Of a stretch of DNA of 52,346 nt, positions 24,414 through 33,151 are shown piece after piece. Position 1 is the stretch's first letter. Each line of letters opens with the position of its first letter. The notes below the pieces were generated by a model. It did no database searches. It worked only from the letters and a program-made list of their open reading frames with translations, and was not told the origin of the DNA. Both the position numbers and the translations under genes were made by a program. The stretch comes from Pseudomonas sp. PICF141. GTDB taxonomy: Bacteria > Pseudomonadota > Gammaproteobacteria > Pseudomonadales > Pseudomonadaceae. The stretch covers positions 1 to 52,346 of the forward strand of contig NZ_MUNM01000045.1 in assembly GCF_002286815.1 (NCBI RefSeq), read 5' to 3'.

Positions 24414-25760
24414 ATGAGCTTCATTGTATGGGTGGCGGTGTTGGGTGCGGTGCTGCTGACCCTGGCGCTGACCTCGTCCTATCTTCGCTGGATGCCGGTG
24501 ACCACCTCGGCGGTGTGCCTGGCGCTGGGCGTGGCGATCGGGCCGGGTGGCCTGGGCTTGTTGAAGCTGGACATCAAGGACACGGCGATCTGGATGGAGC
24601 ATCTGACGGAAGTCGCGGTGCTTTTTTCGCTGTTTGTCTGCGGGCTTAAATTGCGCCTGCCGCTGAAGGATCTTCGATGGCGAGTGGCGTTCGGCCTGGC
24701 GGGACCGGTGATGATTATGACCATCGCTGGCATCTGCCTGCTGCTGCATTACGGCTTTGCCCTGGGGTGGGGGCCGTCGCTGCTGATCGGGGCGATTCTG
24801 GCCCCCACCGATCCGGTACTGGCCTCGCTGTTGCAGGTCAACGACGCCAGAGATTACGACTCGGTGCGTTTCGGGCTCACCGGGGAGGCAGGCCTGAACG
24901 ACGGCATCGCCTTCCCTTTCGTGATCCTAGGCTTACTTTTCGTGCAGCAGGGCGGCAATAGCGACGCCTGGCTCAGTGGCTGGGCATTGAAAAGTGTGCT
25001 GTGGGCCGTGCCTGCCGGTTTGTTTATCGGTTACTGGATGGGCCACGGCATCGGTCGCTTGACCTTGTCGATGCGCATCCGCAATGCCGACAGCACCATC
25101 TCCCCTAACGATTACCTGACCCTGGCCCTGATCGCCCTCGCTTACGTCGCGGCCGAGGTGATCCATGGCTATGGCTTTCTGTCGGTGTTCGCCGCCGGCC
25201 TGGGGTTGCGGCAAGCTGAAGTCAAATCCACCGGCGACGCGCGAATCCCTGCCGAGCATCTGGTGCAACCGATCGTCGGCCACCAGAACGTCGAACCTGA
25301 GGCTGCCGTCCACGGCGACGTGGCGAATCTGCCAGAAACCCAGGTCGCGGCGGGCATCATGATGGGCGACATGCTGGCATTCGGCAGCTTGGTGGAACGG
25401 GCCATGGAGGTGTTTTTGGTCACTCTGCTGGGCGTGGTGCTGGTGGGCCATTGGGACTGGCGAGCGTTGGTGATTGCGCTGGTGTTGTTCTGTGCCATTC
25501 GCCCCTTGTGCGTATGGCTCATGCCATGGGGACGCTTGCTGGAGGGTCGCCAGAAGCTGTTGATCGGCTGGTTCGGGATTCGCGGGATCGGGAGTTTTTA
25601 TTACCTGTTCTACGCCTTGAACCACGACCTCGGTCCGGCGGCAGCGACGCTGTGCACCGACCTGACGTTGTCGGTGGTGGCACTGAGCATTCTGGCGCAT
25701 GGCATCAGTACTCAACCGATGCTGGCCCGTTATGAACGGCGCCGTGAACCGGACGCCTGA
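24414..25760 (+). CDS. CPA1-type cation:proton antiporter
   Basis: This 448-residue inner-membrane protein has about 12 hydrophobic segments. Key ion-binding motifs are visible: APTDPVLAS (TDP of the unwound helix 4) and GEAGLNDGIAFPF (ND of helix 5), which mark an electroneutral CPA1/NhaP-type exchanger. A polar insert (about residues 275-315: VGHQNVEPEAAVHGDVANLP and onward) interrupts the membrane domain in the second half. There is no long C-terminal regulatory tail. It would exchange Na+ or K+ for protons; ion preference is not predictable here. Confidence 0.88.
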   Translation: MSFIVWVAVLGAVLLTLALTSSYLRWMPVTTSAVCLALGVAIGPGGLGLLKLDIKDTAIWMEHLTEVAVLFSLFVCGLKLRLPLKDLRWRVAFGLAGPVMIMTIAGICLLLHYGFALGWGPSLLIGAILAPTDPVLASLLQVNDARDYDSVRFGLTGEAGLNDGIAFPFVILGLLFVQQGGNSDAWLSGWALKSVLWAVPAGLFIGYWMGHGIGRLTLSMRIRNADSTISPNDYLTLALIALAYVAAEVIHGYGFLSVFAAGLGLRQAEVKSTGDARIPAEHLVQPIVGHQNVEPEAAVHGDVANLPETQVAAGIMMGDMLAFGSLVERAMEVFLVTLLGVVLVGHWDWRALVIALVLFCAIRPLCVWLMPWGRLLEGRQKLLIGWFGIRGIGSFYYLFYALNHDLGPAAATLCTDLTLSVVALSILAHGISTQPMLARYERRREPDA

Positions 25761-25908
25761 CACCTTCTCGGGCGAGGCAATCGTTCGTTCAACCTGCATT
25801 GAACAGCAGCGGTTATTCTTGCAGGTTGCACGACAAACGCCGCCCTGCTTTGATTCTAACTCACTGTTTTAAATGAATTTTTCAAAAATATAGAAACAGG
25901 CACGGGAA

Positions 25909-25980
25909 ATGCTCCAGCTCTATGAGCGACAACGGCAGGAAGACCGTTTGCGCTTGTCCCAAATGAAACAAGAGGTTTGA
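25909..25980 (+). CDS. Possible 23-residue upstream peptide (low confidence)
   Basis: A short frame, MLQLYERQRQEDRLRLSQM plus KQEV, ends at the TGA two bases before the hemerythrin start. Its last codons contain the AGAGG ribosome-binding site of that gene. The composition is strongly helical and charged, unlike random noncoding sequence. In the same frame an earlier ATG (25873) is cut off by a TAG at 25891-25893, leaving MNFSKI-stop-KQAREML. It could be a leader peptide or a decayed small gene. Confidence 0.25.
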   Translation: MLQLYERQRQEDRLRLSQMKQEV

Positions 25981-25982
25981 CC

Positions 25983-26459
25983 ATGAACGCCATTGACCTG
26001 TTGAAAGCCGACCATGAACGCGTGAAAGGCATCCTGGCCCAGTTGAGCGAGTCCACCGAACGTGGGGTGAAAAAGCGCACCGAACTGCTGGCCAAACTGG
26101 AAATGGAAATCACGATCCATACCCGTCTGGAAGAGGAAGTCTTGTATCCGGCGTACAAAAAAGCCGGAGGCAAGGAACAGGACGTGATGTATTACGAAGC
26201 CAAGGAAGAACATCGCGCCGTCGATACGCTGGTGCTTCCGGACCTGAAATCCACTGACCCCTCCACCGTCGAATTTGCCGGTCGCGTGAAAGTGGTCAAG
26301 GAACTGCTGGAACATCACATTGAAGAAGAGGAAACGGAAATGTTTCCTCAGGCAAAAAAATTGCTGGGCAAAACGACACTCGACGAATTGGGTACGGAAA
26401 TGGAAAGCCTGAAAGCCCGCTACAAAAAAGAACTGGGCGCGCCGATTCTCGCTGCTTGA
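25983..26459 (+). CDS. Hemerythrin (HHE cation-binding) domain protein
   Basis: This 158-residue four-helix protein has His and Glu residues placed as in a diiron hemerythrin-like site: LKADHERVKGI, EITIHTRLEEEVLYPA, KEEHRAVD and LEHHIEEEETEMFPQA. Such proteins bind O2, NO or iron, or sense redox state, and cluster with stress genes in soil pseudomonads. The start at 25983 has AGAGG 7 nt upstream. The in-frame TTG at 25977 adds only two residues. A strong terminator follows. Confidence 0.9.
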   Translation: MNAIDLLKADHERVKGILAQLSESTERGVKKRTELLAKLEMEITIHTRLEEEVLYPAYKKAGGKEQDVMYYEAKEEHRAVDTLVLPDLKSTDPSTVEFAGRVKVVKELLEHHIEEEETEMFPQAKKLLGKTTLDELGTEMESLKARYKKELGAPILAA

Positions 26460-26474
26460 GAGGTTGGCGAACAG

Positions 26475-26502
26475 CAAAGGCCCGGCGCATGACGGGCCTT
26501 TG
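26475..26502 (+). terminator. Rho-independent terminator after the hemerythrin gene
   Basis: CAAAGGCCCG (26475-26484) and CGGGCCTTTG (26493-26502) form a perfect 10-bp stem with an 8-nt loop, 15 nt after the stop. It is symmetrical and may also work for minus-strand transcription. Confidence 0.8.
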
Positions 26503-26586
26503 ATTAACGCCCCCCGCGAAAATCTGTTGACTGCATCCGCCTGTAGCAGCTGTCGAGCCCCAGCGAGGCTGCGTTCGGCTTGAGCA

Positions 26587-28509
26587 TCACTTCATCGCCA
26601 AGGCTATGACTTCCACCAGATTGACCTGGGTAAAAGGCTTGGACAGGCGCGGCAGCCTGGACTCGAAGCCCTCCAGGCGTTCGGCGTAACCGGTGGCGAG
26701 AATGATCGGCAGGTGCGGCCTGATGAGCCGAATAGCCTGCGCCAGTTGCGCACCATTCATCTTGGGCATGACCATGTCCGTAATGACCAGGTCAAAATCC
26801 TGCTCGCTGTCGAACAACGCCAGTGCCTGGGCGCCGGACGCTGCACTGATCACTTGATGACCCAAGTCCTCAAGCAACAAGCTGGTACTGGTCAATACCA
26901 GGCTGTCGTCATCCACGACCAATACACGCAAACGCGGCACACGCGACACGGCCGTATCCTCGCTGACGACTGCGGCAGTCGAGCCGGCGATTGCGACGGG
27001 TAACCAGAGTTCGGCAATCGTGCCGACATTCTTCTGGCTTTTCAGAATGAGTCGCCCACCCAATTGTTCTGTAAACCCGTGAACCATCGACAACCCCAGG
27101 CCAGTGCCTTTGCCGACACCTTTTGTCGTGAAGAAAGGGTCCATTGCTGACGCCAGGGTAGCGTCATCCATGCCTTCCCCTTTATCCGTGACACTCAGGC
27201 AGACATAGCGGCCTGGTGCCAGGGACAATTTCGATTGATTGGGGACGTCTTCCGTTTGCGCGCTGATGACAAGTTTTCCTCCCTCTGGCATGGCATCGCG
27301 GGCATTGGTCGCCAGGTTCAATATCGCCAGTTCGAGCTGATTGACGTCGGCCATGACTGGCACAAGTCCAGGCAGAAAGCGGGTTTCTATGCTGACCGTA
27401 GGTTCCAGAGCGCTGCGTAACAGCCCGGTAATCCCTTGTATCAATGCCGGTATCTCGACCGATTCGGTCTTGAGTTCCTGACGCCTGGCAAACGCCAACA
27501 TGCGCTGGGTCAGGGACACGCCGCGCAAAGCACCTTGAGTGGCGTTGTCGAGCAAACGGGTGATTCTCGGGTCGTCCGCCGAACGTTTGCGAACGACTTC
27601 CAGATTGCCCAGGATGACCGTCAGCAAATTATTGAAGTCGTGGGCTATCCCGCCGCTGAGTTGACCGATGGCCTGCATTTTCTGCGCCTGAAACAACGCT
27701 TCGCGGGTTTGCTCAAGCGCTTGTTGGGCTTGGGTGACCTCGGTGATGTCCCGAGTGATCTTGGCAAACCCCAGCAACGTGCCGGTGTCGCCCCAAATCG
27801 GGTCGACCACCACATGCGCAAAAAACCGCGTGCCATCCTTGCGCACGCGCCAGGCGTTGTTTTCAAATCGCCCTTCGCGCGTAGCCATTTCCAGCGCCCG
27901 TTGTGGTTCACCGGCTTCGCGATCTTCAGGGGTATAAAACATCGAGAAATGCTGGCCGATCACTTCTTCGGGCAGGTAACCCTTGATGCGCTGAGCCCCT
28001 GGATTCCAGTTGGTCAGACATCCATCCGGGGCGAGCATGTAGATGGCGTAGTCGGTGACGCTTTGCACCAACAGTCGGAACTGCTGCTCACTTTGCTTGA
28101 GGGTTTCCTCGGCCATTTTGCGGTCGGTCAAATCCCGGGTGATCTTGGCAAAACCCAACAACTTGCCCGACGGATCGAGAATGGGATCGATGACCACATG
28201 GGACCAGAAAAGCGTGCCATCCTTGCGAACCCGCCAGCCTTCGCCTTCGAAACGCCCTTCGTCAATGGCGGTATCAAGAGCACGTTGAGGCAGGCCGGCA
28301 TGGCGATCTTCTTCGGTATAAAAACGCGAGAAATGCTGGCCGAGAATTTCCGCTTCCTCATACCCTTTGAAACGCTTGGCCCCAGCGTTCCAACTGGTGA
28401 TGATGCCATCGGGGTCAATCATGTAGATCGCGTAGTCGATCACAGCATCGATCAGCAGACGACAGCGCATCTCATCGATGGCATTAATCTTGGTCCGGGC
28501 AGCTCTCAT
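26587..28509 (-). CDS. Hybrid sensor histidine kinase, PAS-PAS-HisKA-HATPase-REC
   Basis: This 640-residue cytoplasmic protein has no membrane segment. Two PAS domains (about 15-128 and 145-255) are recent duplicates sharing GQHFS.FYT.EDR.AG.PQRAL and WRVRKDGT. The kinase core has the phospho-acceptor His290 in GGIAHDFNNLLT, the N-box around LNLATNARDAMPEGG (398-411), G1 DKGEGMDD and G2 GKGTGLGLSM. The C-terminal receiver has the acidic pocket VVDDD (532-535) and the phospho-acceptor Asp578 in VITDMVMPKMNG. The FNNLL H-box places it with HisKA hybrid kinases such as RetS-independent soluble sensors. No separate response regulator is adjacent. The sensed ligand is unknown; repeated PAS modules of this type can bind heme, flavin or small molecules. 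Confidence 0.92.
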   Translation of the reverse strand: MRAARTKINAIDEMRCRLLIDAVIDYAIYMIDPDGIITSWNAGAKRFKGYEEAEILGQHFSRFYTEEDRHAGLPQRALDTAIDEGRFEGEGWRVRKDGTLFWSHVVIDPILDPSGKLLGFAKITRDLTDRKMAEETLKQSEQQFRLLVQSVTDYAIYMLAPDGCLTNWNPGAQRIKGYLPEEVIGQHFSMFYTPEDREAGEPQRALEMATREGRFENNAWRVRKDGTRFFAHVVVDPIWGDTGTLLGFAKITRDITEVTQAQQALEQTREALFQAQKMQAIGQLSGGIAHDFNNLLTVILGNLEVVRKRSADDPRITRLLDNATQGALRGVSLTQRMLAFARRQELKTESVEIPALIQGITGLLRSALEPTVSIETRFLPGLVPVMADVNQLELAILNLATNARDAMPEGGKLVISAQTEDVPNQSKLSLAPGRYVCLSVTDKGEGMDDATLASAMDPFFTTKGVGKGTGLGLSMVHGFTEQLGGRLILKSQKNVGTIAELWLPVAIAGSTAAVVSEDTAVSRVPRLRVLVVDDDSLVLTSTSLLLEDLGHQVISAASGAQALALFDSEQDFDLVITDMVMPKMNGAQLAQAIRLIRPHLPIILATGYAERLEGFESRLPRLSKPFTQVNLVEVIALAMK

Positions 28510-28653
28510 GACATCTCACCCATCCATTGTTTCTCTGGAGTATGCGACAAACCAGGGAATAAGACAGTTCCGAAAAAGGCACTTCGATCCGATCGCAAGG
28601 GGTGTGCGCCACTGACCGTTGTTCCAGATACCCTGAACGCTCAATGAATAGTT

Positions 28654-30930
28654 TTACTGCACTGCCTCAAGGGCAGTTTCGACCGACCACCAACGCGGCA
28701 ATAACTGCTTGACCTTGCTCTCGCCAAACCGGTCATCGATCAGCATCACCACCCCTTGATCCTGCTGAGTGCGGATCACCCGCCCCGCTGCTTGCACGAC
28801 TTTCTGCACGCCAGGAAACAGGTAGGTGTAGTCATACCCGGCCCCGAAAATCGCCGCCATGCGCTGTTTCATTTGTTCGTTGACCGGATTGAGTTGCGCC
28901 AGCCCCAAGGTAGCAATAAATGCACCAATCAATCGCGCGCCGGGCAGATCGATGCCTTCTCCGAATGCGCCACCCAGCACCGCAAAACCGACGCCCTGAC
29001 CATGGACGGTGAATTGCTCGAGAAAGGCCTGACGCGGCCCTTCCCCCATTCCCCGAGATTGCGACCACAGCGTGATGTGTGGATGCCGCTCGGCCAACAA
29101 TTGCGCCACTTGCTGCAAGTAATCGAAGCTGCTGAAAAACGCCAGGTAATTTCCGGGGCGCTGGGCGAACTGTCTGGCGATCAATTCGACGATGGGTTCA
29201 AGGGATGCCTTGCGGTGGATAAAGCGGGTCGAAATCTGGTTGACGATCTGTACGCGCAACTGTTCGGCGCTGAACGGCGACTCCACATCAATCCAAACTG
29301 TATTCGCCGGTGTACCCAGCAAGTCGGCGTAGTAATGCCGAGGGCTCAAGGTGGCGGAAAACAGCACAGTGCTACGCGCAGCAGTCAGGCGCGGGCGGAT
29401 GAAACCGGCGGGCACCACATTGCGCAGGCACAGTTGCGACAGGTTGCGCTTGCGCTCGAGATCGCGCTTGCTGATATCAAACAGAAAATGCTCATCGAAG
29501 AGTTCAGCCACGCGGCCGAATTGCAGCATGTCGAAGTAAAAATTCTGCAAGCCGCTGTCCAGGCCCTGAGGGTAATCGTTCAGGTAGTCGCCAATGCTCG
29601 CGCAGCACAAGGACAGCGCCTGAAGCAGTTTTTCCGGGGCTTTGTCGTAGGCCTGATAGGGACTGAGTTGCTGGTCATGCAGGGCATTCCATTCGCGATT
29701 GACCCGCTGCAAGGATCTCTTCAGTGGCTCGGGCGCATTTTTTCGCACGCTGTTCAATGTCGCCTGATCGAGGCTGGCGCTGTACATCTGCCGGCCGCGC
29801 TCCACCAGATTGTGGGCTTCGTCCACCAGCACCGTGACTTTCCAGTTATTGGCCTGGGCCAGCCCGAACAGCAACGCGCTGAAGTCGAAATAGTAGTTGT
29901 AGTCGGCGACTACCACGTCTGCCCAGCGGGCCATTTCCTGGCTCAGGTAGTAGGGGCAAATCTCATGCTGCAGGGCTACTTCGCGCAAGGCATTCTGGTT
30001 CAGCAAGCTCAGTTGGCTGGCGGCCTGACGCGCGGCCGGCAGACGATCATAAAAACCCTGGGCCAACGGGCACGACTCACCATGGCAGGCCTTGTCCGGG
30101 TGTTCGCAAGCCTTGTCCCGGGCGATCATCTCAAGGACTCGCAAGGGCGGAGCATCGGCGTTGTCGAGGATGACCTGAGCGGCGTCCAGCGCCAATTTGC
30201 GCCCCGGGGTTTTCGCCGTGAGAAAGAACACCTTGTCCAATTGCTGTGGCGCCAACGCCTTGAGCATCGGGAACAGCGTGCCAACGGTCTTGCCGATTCC
30301 GGTCGGAGCCTGGGCCATCAGGCAGCGACCGGTGCTGACCGCCTTGAACACCGACTCGGCCAGATGCCGTTGCCCGGGACGAAAATCGGCATGGGGAAAT
30401 GCCAACTGTTGCGCCGCCAGATTGCGCCCTTCGCGATGGGCCATTTCCTGTTCGGCCCAGTGCAGGAACAACCCGCAATGGTGTTCGAAGAACAGCTGCA
30501 GTTCGTCGGCGCTGAAGGCCTCGACCAGACAGGTTTCCTTTTCGCTGACGATATCGAAGTACACCAGCGCCAGATTAATCTGCTCCAGCTGCAATTTCTG
30601 GCACATCAACGCGCCATAGATCTTCGCCTGCGCCCAGTGCAACTGGCGATGATTGGCCGGTTGCTTGCTCAGGTCGCCACGGTAGGTTTTGACTTCTTCA
30701 AGGCAGTTTTGCGCCGGATCGTAGCCGTCCGCCCGGCCCTTCACCGTCAAGGTCTGATACTGGCCCTCCAGCGCGACTTCATTCTGGTAACCCTCGCTGC
30801 GCCGTGACGCCACGGTACGATGCCCGATGATGCCTTCCAGTGCGGTTGGCGACGGGGTAAAGCGCAGGTCGAGGTCGCCGACCTTAGCGGTGAATTCACA
30901 CAGCGCCCGCACCGCAATGCTGTAGCTCAC
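28654..30930 (-). CDS. DinG/XPD-like DNA helicase with N-terminal PD-(D/E)xK nuclease-like domain
   Basis: This 758-residue protein combines two parts. Residues 1-165 show a RecB-type nuclease pattern: GRADGYD (Asp68), LEEVKTYRG (Glu79, Lys81) and HWAQAKIYG (Gln101). The rest is an Fe-S superfamily 2 helicase: Walker A APTGIGKT (208-215), four cluster cysteines (Cys275, 282, 287, 325), DEAH box VDEAHNLVERGRQMY (370 on), FSATLSP, and the motif VI region QAAGRVIRTQQDQG. The GTG start at 30930 is preferred: its GTGA overlaps the nuclease stop, GGAG precedes it, and the family N-terminus is (M/V)SYSIAVRALCEF. It acts on DNA with 5'-3' polarity by family analogy. It is translationally coupled to the FAN1-like nuclease. 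Confidence 0.9.
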   Translation of the reverse strand: MSYSIAVRALCEFTAKVGDLDLRFTPSPTALEGIIGHRTVASRRSEGYQNEVALEGQYQTLTVKGRADGYDPAQNCLEEVKTYRGDLSKQPANHRQLHWAQAKIYGALMCQKLQLEQINLALVYFDIVSEKETCLVEAFSADELQLFFEHHCGLFLHWAEQEMAHREGRNLAAQQLAFPHADFRPGQRHLAESVFKAVSTGRCLMAQAPTGIGKTVGTLFPMLKALAPQQLDKVFFLTAKTPGRKLALDAAQVILDNADAPPLRVLEMIARDKACEHPDKACHGESCPLAQGFYDRLPAARQAASQLSLLNQNALREVALQHEICPYYLSQEMARWADVVVADYNYYFDFSALLFGLAQANNWKVTVLVDEAHNLVERGRQMYSASLDQATLNSVRKNAPEPLKRSLQRVNREWNALHDQQLSPYQAYDKAPEKLLQALSLCCASIGDYLNDYPQGLDSGLQNFYFDMLQFGRVAELFDEHFLFDISKRDLERKRNLSQLCLRNVVPAGFIRPRLTAARSTVLFSATLSPRHYYADLLGTPANTVWIDVESPFSAEQLRVQIVNQISTRFIHRKASLEPIVELIARQFAQRPGNYLAFFSSFDYLQQVAQLLAERHPHITLWSQSRGMGEGPRQAFLEQFTVHGQGVGFAVLGGAFGEGIDLPGARLIGAFIATLGLAQLNPVNEQMKQRMAAIFGAGYDYTYLFPGVQKVVQAAGRVIRTQQDQGVVMLIDDRFGESKVKQLLPRWWSVETALEAVQ

Positions 30931-32594
30931 GCGCCCTGCTCCGACCATTGCACGTAGCACACGGCGATCGGCATCTGATGCTCGTGACAGAATTCCAGCC
31001 AGCGCAATTGATTGTCTTGCAACCGATCGCCGGGGCCTTTGACTTCGATCATCCGGTAGGTTTTGTCTTGCGGCCAAAACTGAATCAGGTCCGGCATGCC
31101 GGCGCGGTTGGCCTTGATGTCGAGCAGCAGTCGATTGAACCAGTGCTTGAGGTGTTCGGCGGGCAGACAATCGAGCGCCTGCTCCAGCAGTTCCTCACTC
31201 AGCGCGCCCCAGAATACGAACGGTGACTGCACGCCCCACTTGGCGCTGTAACGCTCGCGTACCGTTTGCACATAACGCCCGTCATCGAGTTCGGCGAGGC
31301 AGGCCTGGAACAGATCCGCGCGCCGCGCATGAAAATCTTCGTTGAGCAGGTCCACCGGCCCGCGCTGGAACGGGTGAAAAAACGCCCCCGGCAACGGCGC
31401 GAAGATCGCCGGCCAGCACAACAGCCCGAACAGCGAGTTGATCAGGCTGTTCTCGACGTAATGCACCGGCGCCGAATCGTCCGCCAGGTGCGCCTGAACG
31501 TAAGACTCCACCGACAATGCCGGATCGTGCCGGGGCAGTTGCAGGTCCAGACGCTGCATGGCCCGAGGGGTGGGCCGCTTGATTGGCGGACCACCCAGTT
31601 TGCGCCGCAGCCTGGGCAACACACGCAAGAGGTGCTGATGCTCGGCGGCGCTTTCAGGGGCTTGCTCGGCGTGGGTGGCCAGGTCCATGGCCAGTTGATA
31701 TTCAGCACAGCGCTCCAACACCCGAATCAGCCGCAGACGCGCGCCGGGGTAGGCACATTGGCGGTAGAGGTTCAGGGCAGTGGAAAAATCCGCGACGCGC
31801 TCGCAATGCTGGCCGATCTGGAACAGCAGTTTGCCGCGACGTTTTTGCAGCCAGGGATTGTCGAGTTGCAGCCCGTTGATCTGCTCGACAATGTCCGCCA
31901 CGTCCTCACCGGCCTCGAAACGCTGCTGGCAGCTGTGCAGGAACAGGCAGGCATCGACGTCCTCGCGACTGCGCAAGCCACGGGATTCGGCGCAGAACTC
32001 AACCTTCTCGTAGGTAAAGATGCCCAGGTCGGCCAGCACGAATTCCGACCAGTCCTGATAAAGATTGCCGAAGAACATCAGCCGCAATCGGTCGCACAGG
32101 CCCATGACGGTCAGGCTGAACAACCGGTCATTCAGGGCCGGACACCATTGGGCAAAACTGTGTGCGTGGGGAAACTGCTCACTCAGGACCGGCAGCCAAT
32201 CGGTCTTCTTTCCTTTGGGCTGATCGATGACGCTGCCAAAGCATTGGAGAATCTCGGCCTTGAGCAACACCTCGAACACGTCCTCGATGTGCAACGGCGA
32301 TTGTTCATCGAGCCAGCCCGATGCCAGTAGCGGCGTCGCGGCGCTGTCGATGTCGCCGATTTCGACGTAACTCAGTTTGCCGGCCCTGAAATGCACGCCC
32401 TTGCGCATCACCAGCCTGACCAGAAGTGCCTGGGACTCACGGGGTAGAAGATTGAAGTCGCGGATGAAAGCCTGTTCCTCGATGCTCAATACATCGGCAT
32501 AACGATGTTCAAGCCAATCAAGCACTTGCATGAAGTTGTTCAAGTAATAGAACGGGTCATCGAGTGGTTTTACAATCACGGGCAATAGGGCCAT
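30927..32594 (-). CDS. FAN1-like VRR-NUC nuclease
   Basis: This 555-residue protein matches bacterial FAN1, a structure-specific 5' flap and exonuclease that unhooks interstrand crosslinks. The C-terminal VRR-NUC domain has GMPDLIQFW (Asp502), MIEVKGPGDRLQDNQ (Glu517, Lys519) and the Q.RWLEF helix. The N-terminus, YYLNNFMQVLDWLEHRYADVL and onward through LLPRESQALLVRLVMRKG, is the SAP-like DNA-binding region. The middle is TPR-like. Length agrees with the Pseudomonas FAN1 of known structure (about 560). Its stop overlaps the helicase start by 4 nt, so the two form a repair pair. No other repair genes are adjacent. Confidence 0.92.
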   Translation of the reverse strand: MALLPVIVKPLDDPFYYLNNFMQVLDWLEHRYADVLSIEEQAFIRDFNLLPRESQALLVRLVMRKGVHFRAGKLSYVEIGDIDSAATPLLASGWLDEQSPLHIEDVFEVLLKAEILQCFGSVIDQPKGKKTDWLPVLSEQFPHAHSFAQWCPALNDRLFSLTVMGLCDRLRLMFFGNLYQDWSEFVLADLGIFTYEKVEFCAESRGLRSREDVDACLFLHSCQQRFEAGEDVADIVEQINGLQLDNPWLQKRRGKLLFQIGQHCERVADFSTALNLYRQCAYPGARLRLIRVLERCAEYQLAMDLATHAEQAPESAAEHQHLLRVLPRLRRKLGGPPIKRPTPRAMQRLDLQLPRHDPALSVESYVQAHLADDSAPVHYVENSLINSLFGLLCWPAIFAPLPGAFFHPFQRGPVDLLNEDFHARRADLFQACLAELDDGRYVQTVRERYSAKWGVQSPFVFWGALSEELLEQALDCLPAEHLKHWFNRLLLDIKANRAGMPDLIQFWPQDKTYRMIEVKGPGDRLQDNQLRWLEFCHEHQMPIAVCYVQWSEQGA

Positions 32595-32800
32595 GGCTAC
32601 GAGTACTGGTTATGCGTACAGATACCAGCTATGCCCCGCCCGGTGCAAACGGAAAAGGATCAGTGGCGACGCTATTCGGCAATTTTCGGGTGACCATCGA
32701 ACTTTCTGCCATTCCATCGCACCAACCGCGTTAGAGGCACAGTGATGATTGACCTCAAGCGAGGCGTTCGCGCTGTTTTTATTGCGTAGGAGAAGTGTGT

Positions 32801-33025
32801 ATGAATATCAAGACTCTGGGTTTGCCCTTGGCGGTAGCGGCCTTTCTGGCCCTGGCCGGTTGCTCGACGCCAACGGTGGTTACCCTGCAGAACGGCACTC
32901 AGTATTTGACCAAGGACATGCCGGATACCAAGACTGAGGACGGGTTCTTTGAGTTTGAAGATATTTCCGGGGCAAAAGTGAAAGTCAGGGCCGATGAAGT
33001 GGCCACGGTTCGCAAGGAAGACTGA
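32801..33025 (+). CDS. YgdI/YgdR-family lipoprotein
   Basis: This 74-residue lipoprotein has lipobox LAGC (lipidated Cys21) and a small SH3-like beta domain: VVTLQNGTQYLTKDMPDTK, then GFFEFEDISGAKVKV and the end ADEVATVRKED. This is the YgdI/YgdR (DUF903) fold. AGGAGAAG precedes the ATG at 32801. The role is unknown; it is an outer-membrane-anchored periplasmic protein by family analogy. A REP pair follows directly. Confidence 0.88.
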   Translation: MNIKTLGLPLAVAAFLALAGCSTPTVVTLQNGTQYLTKDMPDTKTEDGFFEFEDISGAKVKVRADEVATVRKED

Positions 33026-33042
33026 CCACGTTAAACGCAAAA

Positions 33043-33136
33043 CCTGTAGGAGCGAGGCTTGCCCGCGAAGAATGCATCGCGGTTATTCAGGTATCACGCG
33101 TCATCGTTCTTCGCGGGCAAGCCTCGCTCCTACAGG
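33043..33136. repeat. Inverted REP pair
   Basis: The left arm CCTGTAGGAGCGAGGCTTGC followed by CCGCGAAGAA (33043-33072) and its exact complement (about 33107-33136) flank about 34 nt. It separates the convergent ygdR-like and DUF1624 genes. Confidence 0.8.
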
Positions 33137-33151
33137 ACTTTCATCGCTTGA

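Noticed and set aside
28756..30807. 683-codon plus-strand frame opposite the helicase
   Set aside because: The minus strand encodes all helicase motifs in order; the plus-strand product is Gln/His/Arg-rich antisense noise.
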